This document shows positions 37,901-46,900 of a DNA stretch of 64,000 nt, piece after piece. The number at the start of each line of letters is the position of its first letter. Positions within the stretch are counted from its first letter, which is position 1. The notes under the pieces are model-generated. The model worked only from the letters and a program-made list of their open reading frames with translations. It was not told the origin of the DNA and ran no database searches. The stretch is from Owenia fusiformis (lineage: Eukaryota > Annelida > Polychaeta > Sabellida > Oweniidae): positions 8,022,571 to 8,086,570 of the forward strand of contig CAIIXF020000011.1 of the NCBI GenBank assembly GCA_903813345.2, in the 5' to 3' direction. The position numbers and the translations under genes were made by a program.

Positions 37901-40900
37901 AGGTGGCTACTGAAACGCATATTATTTCTTCTGATGACAACTTGGCTAGTGAGCAACCATTTTGAAAATGGTGGCCTTTCTGGTGTGTTGTTTTATGATA
38001 TTTGCTATTTGTTTGTAAAAATGCCAGCCATTTCTGTTCGATGGGATTCGCTACGCTTTGGCGTTGCCGTTGTTCTTGTTTAACAATTGTGATAAATTAT
38101 TCAGTTAGAGTCGAAACCAAAACAATTTTCTACATTATAGTCCCCTCCTCTTGCACTGACTAAATATTAAAATAAGCTAGTCTGATTGCGAATTTACAAA
38201 TCCTGTAAAAGTAGCTTCAAACCGCCTTTTAATCAGAGAAAACAATAAGTTAATTCATCTGATTGCGAAAATACGAATCAATCTGATTATCTGATCTCCA
38301 TGCTATTTGATTCGTGCATTATCTACAAGTCAGTCGGGCAAGGGTGAAATTATTTCATTTGAAAACAGAAATAAATATCAGAACCCCTCTAGCATAACTA
38401 TTCGGAAGAAATTCATACAAAAAATAAGGTACACAACTGATGAAGGGTCGCACACAATGCACGCACCCCTCTCCTCCTCCTCCGTGTTTGCCCACACACG
38501 ACCATATTTGACAATTTTTCTAAAAGCGTTTTCCCCGGGAATATAGGTGTAGCGGTTGCCAGAAGTCGCACAGCTTGGGAGTCAGGGTATCCTGATCCAT
38601 GCCTCAACGCCTGACGGGTCTGATATTTAGAGGGGGCGCAAGAATTATTAGGGGGCGGGGTAAACGTGAAAGTTGCCAAAATATCCATAGGCGTAGCCAG
38701 GAGGGGGGGGGGGGTGCGATGGGTGCGATAACAAAAGGCTTTATATATGCTTTAATGTTTTATTTATCATGATGCTTTTATGTAGGCTATTAATTACAGT
38801 TCTTTTTGCAATATAAAACTGGTATGTTTATGCAAATTCCGATTGGACTAATATAAAGGGATATTGTTTCATTATGTGGACTTGAGAAAGTCCGACATAC
38901 TCATTGCTTTCAACCCAAAACTTAAAATAGGAAGTTATCAAGATCCCAAGAACACGATCGCTACTTAAACAATACGTTTGTAAAATCCCGGCGATCGAAA
39001 TGCAATCAAACTTTCGCAATCAGGTGCCTAATTAGTCTTTTGATCTCTAAAGTTTTACGACTGAACGTTTCAATGAACTCGTGAGAAGCAAACGCATTAG
39101 GGTTGTGCTTATTTTTGTTTTATTTATATAAATGTTATAAAATGTGTAAGACACTTTAATGAATTATTTTTAGGGTTACAATGCATATTTGACTTTTCCC
39201 TCTAAACGTTTAAAATTCATCTTTTCTTAGTTTGCTTCAATAAAATTAACATTGGATCCCAGACAGTTATCAAATTCTCAGACATTTGATTAATATAGAT
39301 ATTTGTACTTCCTTTGACCAGTGGTGCTGGTGTGACTGAGATTCGAATCTAATCTGTTTCATTTTTATGTAAATTGAGAGGAATAAAGTTTTATTTTCAG
39401 CATTTTAACAATCTTAACGTTTGGCGTGCAGCTCAACTTAATACACAATCAAAGGTCAGAATACAGAAATAAGAACATGCCTTTTATTTGTTATTCAAGC
39501 TCGAAACGAACATTCTAAATGCGCATTTAGAGAGTTTTGGTCCGTTTAAAAATCTGTAAAAAATTGGGGTACTTAAAAGCATCGGGAGGCATCATATATT
39601 TCAAATTAGACACGAGGAAGTCAATATTGAGCAAGTTATGGCTGTTTTAAATTCAAATAAAACCGTTAACCCGTACCGGTCCAGCTTTTGACCCGTACCG
39701 GTCAATTTTCGTTAGCTGCGTATACCAAGGGTGGTATAGATAGTATTAGGAAAAATCCTAACTCAAAGTTTCTGTTCTCTCGCAATCCAGAGCAAACCAC
39801 TCGCCGGGCAAGCATTCTTTAAAAACGTGAAGTTTTTACCATGTTGAGCAGTTTTGAAAATTGTCCAATTTGAACCATCGCCTTGTATATTTCTGTAACT
39901 GCCCCCCCCCCCTTGACACTCGAGTGTAAAAATCCTTTCCACACTGTCAATGGTTTACCAAAATAGTTCATGTCAGGAAGGGGGATGGGTGAGTGTGGAG
40001 AACAATCACTGACTGCGATTTATATGATTGAACATTATACACTTATCATAGATTCGTAAAGAATAGTTTTAAAATAAACAGCTTGTTTAATGATTGGAGT
40101 GATGTATGCATAGAAGAATGACACTGGTTTTGAAATATCTTAATTATCCCATTGAATGAAGCCATCCGTCCCTCTGTCCACTCTTAACTCATACTAGTGG
40201 ACTGATTTGATTTAAAGGAGAAGTCTCGGTGTAGAACGTGTACACACTAATGGGAACGAATTTTACTCATTTCTATTTAGGATTCGTTCATATACTAGCG
40301 GGGCTTTAGAGCATTTACAAACGCACGAATTGTATTGTTTTAAGGCAACTTTTATGAAATATAATGTATTTAAAGCTGATTAATTTTAGATTATATTCGG
40401 TTCAATTTTACAAATAATGAATAGTATTACAGTATATCGAAAAATATACAATGATTTACATTAAATTGCGCAGACTGCAAACAATGTACATGGTTGGCGA
40501 ATTTGCATGCGCGTTCTTGATAATAAGAATTAAAGGTTGAGCTTAAAAATCAAACATTTTCTTTTTTAAACATAATAAATCTTTAAATCAAGAAAATAAA
40601 AATAAGATTGATGATTGAGCTTTTCATAGTCAACTGCGACTGTGTAGACGCATGTTTATTTACTTAGCTAATTAGATATGTAAAATTGTTAATGGCCGCA
40701 AAGGATAATACGTACATGTAAGCTGTTCGGATAAGACATTTCTATATGATTAATAACAAATCCCGGGCAGAATGTTATTCAACAGTAACTGATCTTATTG
40801 GTTATTATTCAATTTGGATAATTAATCTATTATCTATTGATGTTTATTATATAGTGTTTCTCGTTGTGTACATCTTCACAATCAATCTCTCCTTTGTTCC

Positions 40901-43900
40901 AGTTTCTGTTTGTTATGCAAACAGCATTCACCTTGGTTGAGTTAGCTCTGAAATAAAATTTAATGGTATTCTGTGTAACCACACTTAATCAAAATGACTG
41001 CTTTTTTCTTAAAAATGTAATCTTTGATAACTTAAATACTTTAAAGATGGCTGCTAAATTTAAAAAGGCCACAATATCCATGAAAAAATACTATTTTTGA
41101 TAACCTTGATACCAGTCATAGAATTTGGTCGAAATGTTATTGCTTAATGTCTTATAACCAAAGGACTCGTGCTCAAGAAACCATTTTTAATTCGGCCACT
41201 AATTTCAAAATGGCCACCATTTTTGTAAAAAATGAAATTTCAAATACCAGTTGATGGATTTGTTTTTATTTTATATGCTGATGCCTCAGGGACACACAAA
41301 GAAGGATTTTTCAAGATGGCTGCTCAATTAAAATGGCCAACATTATTAATGAAAAAATGTAATTTTGCAGATGAGAGGCAACCATTAAGAATTTTGGCTG
41401 CAACACTAGAAATATTTGTATGGAATGAATGGGAGCTTAATTTCTGTAGTTTCAGTTGAAAATGTTAGACACTCACATTAAAGTACCACCTTCCAGAAAT
41501 GTCATAGGATTAGTAAGGTAGCAGCAATTTGCATGGACATCATTGAAACATTGTCCTGTCTTTCCTTTTCTTCGTGGGCAGCCAGCTTCCAGTTTGACTT
41601 TACATGTGTTTGCTTCCTTATGTTTTTCTAAATCTTCTAAGGCAGTTGCACTCAATTCATTGCTTCCATCCCTTAATTCAAGTCCAAAAATATCTGAGTC
41701 CAATGAACCCATAAGTTCAGCTAGACTCACCATTGAGGGTATATCTTGGGACATGACACTAGCTGACATACATGCCAGAAGCAGCAAAATATTCAATTTC
41801 ATTTTGATGTTGTCTTCTTATATAGGACGATGCACCTAAAACAATGTAAGCATATTATCTACAATGGGCAGAAAACATAACGAATATTATTCTAACTAAT
41901 TAAAATCCAACACCAGGGAAGAATTACATTCAATTTCAAATGAGGGGTTCATGTGGGGTTGGGGGCAAAATACACCTGGATTTGACTAATTAATGGGTGC
42001 ACTCATCATGGTGGATCTACTTTTAAATTTTTTATTAATTTTAATAATTGTACAAAATGTAAAAATTTGAAAGAAAAATAATCAAAAGTACTCAAGATTT
42101 TAATAATCTGTAATACAGCCATAGTTTTATTATGGAGTTGCCATTGTTTGGTAAATTCAACTTCAATTTTGATTTGGAGATAATATAACAAAAATTAGCT
42201 TAGTTAACATAGCATCAAAGAGTAGTCATCAATACAAATGGTAAATTGCATTATTGCTTGAACTAAAACTGATACAAGGATATTCAATATTATAATTCTC
42301 CAAGCCATCTGACAAATAGCAGATCTGAAGCAAACTACATTTTGTTCACTTTTGTTTATTTGAAGATTTTAGTTCATGAAGCGGTGCTCTCCCCACATTG
42401 AAATCTCTGAGGTGCAGCACCCCATGTATTTTATAAAACCAAAATGCTCCTCAATGCAATTAGATGTGCTTCCTAAAATGTTACAATAAAAGATCAGGAA
42501 ATTTTATAATGGCGCACAAAAATATTAATGAATCTTAAAATGTTGCACAAAAAATTAAAAAATCAAAAAATGTTTCACAAAAAGTTAAAAAATTCTAAAA
42601 TATTGCACTAAAAATAACAAAATCCTTTGGGGAGAGTACTGCAGAAGATATAATAGAAATTCCAAACTTACCTAATGCACTTGGAGTAAAGATGTACCAA
42701 TTTACTTGTACAAATGCTTATAATATATCAGGTCACGTGGTGGACAGAGGTCTAGATATAATTGATTCACAATTACTTGATATAAAAACAGATAACATTT
42801 TACGAGTTTCATTTGGATGAAATATTGAAATATACATGTATCTAACTTGGTATACGAAAATCCATTCATTGCAATATTAATAGCTAGGCATTTATGATAG
42901 GGCAACCTCAAAATGATGATATTACTCTAATTTATTAGATATCTTTACTGTCAAAGGTCATTCTAGCTATATGGGGGGGGGGGGGGGTGCAATACCCCAT
43001 GTTCCACAAGGTCTTGTATTTCATTTCCATGGAAATCACAATTAAGTATAGGATATCATATGATTTTGAGTGATATCATTATCCCATCGAACAAATGTGG
43101 CAACTTAAAAGCATATTACTTCTTCTGATGACAACTTAGCTAGTTAGCAACCATTTTGAAAATGATAGCCTTTCTTATGTGTGTTATTTTATGATATTTG
43201 CTATATATTTGTAAAAATGCCAGCCATTTCTGTTCGATGGGATTTGCTACGCTTTGGCGTTGCCGTTGATCTGGTTTTTATCCACAAGGTGATATCAATA
43301 TGTGCGTTTGCAAAATATCATAAATATATTTACATGTTATCCTACTGATTTGACCTCAACTATGGTATGAGACAATATATTTAATTTGAGAATGTTGATT
43401 GTCATGAAAATCAATGTTTTAGTCATTTGCACCTGTAAAACACAACATGATTTCAATTTTAGTCAATTCTTCATGTTTGCCCTGTAAAGCATTTCACTTC
43501 CTTGTAGATATGCGTTGCTTAGTTAGTCTATGGAAAACATACTTTGATTTTAATTAATTATTATTAAAGAAGGTTATTAAAGACCATTTTAGTGCTTTAT
43601 ATGATATTGTTCAACACATATTCGTGTAGTTCACATGTTTCATTTAAATTGACATTTGAAAAAATTAATGTTCAATTCAATCAACAAGCTCTTCACTAAA
43701 AGTGTTTAAAACAAAATTTATTGGTGAATTTAGATTACCAATGATAAGCCTTCTAATTAATATTAAATCATTGCAATCTACAATACAAGCCATAAAATAG
43801 AAGTATCCTACTCGCTATGTTCGATTTTATGTTGCTATCAAACAAAGTTTAAATAGGGATATGGAGAACTTGCCCACCTGTCAGTTTGTCTGTCCAGCAA

Positions 43901-46900
43901 GGAGGATTGGCTCCCAGGATTGAAACTCGATATTTTCCAACAATGAAACCGTTGAAATGTCGTTATTTTCTGAAATTATAACCGACTATAAATTAAACAG
44001 TCCAAAAGATCCAAACCAATATCTCGATCATTTCTTGTGATTCAAATGTTGAAGTGAACAAAATGGCAGCTGTTTGAATTTGAATTTTGATATCATGACA
44101 TCCGCATATATGGCAAAAATATCTATGTTGCATTCTGGGAGCCAATCCTTCTTGTCTGTCCAGGTAATAATTCATAAAAATGGTTGATGGATTTGGTGAA
44201 ATATTTATAGATTGATACCTCAGTTTTTCAACTTGTTGGTCAGTGTTGAAGTGCAATTTGGAATTATTTCTCTGTTGAAATGCAATATAAATATTTCCTT
44301 TTCTGAAATGCAATATCAAATATCACCTCTGTTGTAGTGCAATGTCAAATAATTTCTCTGTTGAAGTGCAATATCAAATATTTTTCTGTTTTGATGCAAA
44401 ATCAAATGTTTCATTTGTCATAGTGTAATATCAAACATTTCATTTGTCATAGTTGTAATATCAAATATTTCCTCTGTCATTGTGAAATACAAAATATTTC
44501 CTCTGTTGTAGTGTAATATCAAATGTATCCTCTGTAATAATGTGTTATCAAATATTTCCTCTGTTGTAGTGCAATAAGGAGGAAGAGGAGAAGGTAGATG
44601 TTAGTGTACCTCTAGCTCTCAGACCGACCAGCCAACCTTTGACCGTCATAGACACCAAACAGTAAGTACAAATACTTGAGGAATTTCAGATAGGTCATAT
44701 TCTGAAATGTGAAGGAGACTGGTAAAAAGGAATAAAGTTAGGCTACAGACATACATTTAAGATGCTAAGACAGAAATACCAAAATTAGGCAGTTCAATCT
44801 TAAGAGGGTTGAGTAGAAATGAATGCACGTCTCCACAAAGCTACAGTACATGTATTATTATTATGTTGCGTTAATGTTCCCATAATCAAATGGATTTGAC
44901 ACAAATTCTAGAATAGTAACACAAATGAATCAATGATAAAACAATAACCAAAACACTTATAGATAAAAGTTTACTGGAGTTTTAATTGCACGTCGTAACT
45001 CAATGGTTATAGCTTAACCGTAACATGTTAATAAGTTTATATTGCATTTGAATAATTCTTGGATTCAGTATTTATTCCTTGTTTGTAGGGCATGTATCCT
45101 GATCTTTGACTCCTTAGCTGGTCCCTCCAGGTCTACAGTCATACGCACACTCAGAGAGTAAGTAAAGCTGACCCATCTGGGAGTCATAAATTCAGGGTAT
45201 TACAATACTATGGGTGATATATATATAGGGTATTACAATACTATGAGTGATATATAGGGGATTACATACTATGGGTGATAGGGGATTACATACTATGGGT
45301 GATATATAGGTGATTACATACTATGGGTGATATATATAGGGGTTATGTACTGGGAGGTTTTGGATACAGGGAATATCCCGAGGGATATACAATATATTTT
45401 CCCGAGGGACCGAAGGGACCGAGGGAAGATGTATTGTGTATCCCAAAGGATATTCCATGTATCCAAACCGACCATGCATAACTGGTGTATCTCATGCTTG
45501 AGTGGGTTTAGGGTAGCTATAACCTTTTCCACCTTTTTCAAATGACAAGATATTTATATTTAAATTTTCGTAATATTTTTTTTGTTCAATACAATGAAAC
45601 TGTAACATTTAAACTTAAAAAATTTAAATTTCTAAAATTAAAAAATTAAAACTTTCGATATTTAAACTTTTTTAAAATTTTGAAAAATTCCCGGGAGCGG
45701 GATGGATATATTATATCTGCCCGCATTTGGCCTGGAGCGGGACATATACAATATATCCTGCCCGCTCCTCAGATTCGATATATATTCCCGGGTGATATCT
45801 ACCCCAAACCCACTCAAGTATGAGATACAGGGGATTACATACTATGAGTGATATATAGGGGATTACATACTATGGGTGATATATAGGGGATTACATACTA
45901 TGGGTGATATATATAGGGGCTTACATAATATGGGTGATATATATATACATGGTATTACATACTATGGGTGATATATATAGGGGATTACATACTAAGGGGA
46001 CCACAATTACATACTTTATTTAACGTTTGGTCACTTATATCCATTTCCAATTTATTAGTTTTCACTATTATCCCATGGACTCAATTTAATAAAAATGAAT
46101 TGATTTCCAACATACAATGTTTCCCATGTAATAATATAAAAATATGAACTTCATAATATTTAAGAAATGTCAAGAAGTGTGATTAAAAAGTTCCTTCTTT
46201 CAGGTACTTGAGTTGTGAGTGGGACATCCGCAAGAAGGATAAGGAGGGTGCCAGGGTGTTTGACAAGGATACCATCAAGGGTTCCACCCCCAAGGTTCCC
46301 CAGCAGAGCAACTTCAGTGACTGTGGAGTTTATTTACTGCAATATGTGGAACAGCTGTTCAAGGTAAGACAATGACTAATCATTTTCATAGCACTTCATT
46401 AAGAGTTACAGGCTCATATGACCAGGGTAAATAAGTCTAATGTATGGTACAGATTTAGCACAGCAATGGGTTGATTGATTGAGTCCTGCCATCTGATTAG
46501 GCAGGGTTATTCCAGGTCAATCTTTAAATCATTAAATCAACAGACCAAACTCATAAACACCATTGGTATGTTGTTTTTGTAATAAAAGTTAAGTACAATG
46601 TACATATGTTTAGATTTAATAACTTTATTACAGTATATACCAAGTGTATATACCAAAGCAAAATTGAAAACACTATACAAACACACAATATTTCATGAAA
46701 AATATTAATAAAAGATAACTATAATATTGCAGACTCCACCCAGGACATACCCACCTCCAGGTGCCCTGCTGAAGAACTGGTTTCAGGAAGAGACTGTCAA
46801 CAGGAAGAGGAAGGAGATTATTGAATTGGTAGAGACTTTAAAACAACAACAAACAGCATTAAAGGAACAATCTAAGAAAACTAGGCCTGATACCCCTGTT

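Noticed and set aside
45314-45545. Mirror frames of 75 and 72 residues
   Set aside because: Caused by the 141-bp palindrome; no start or splice support.
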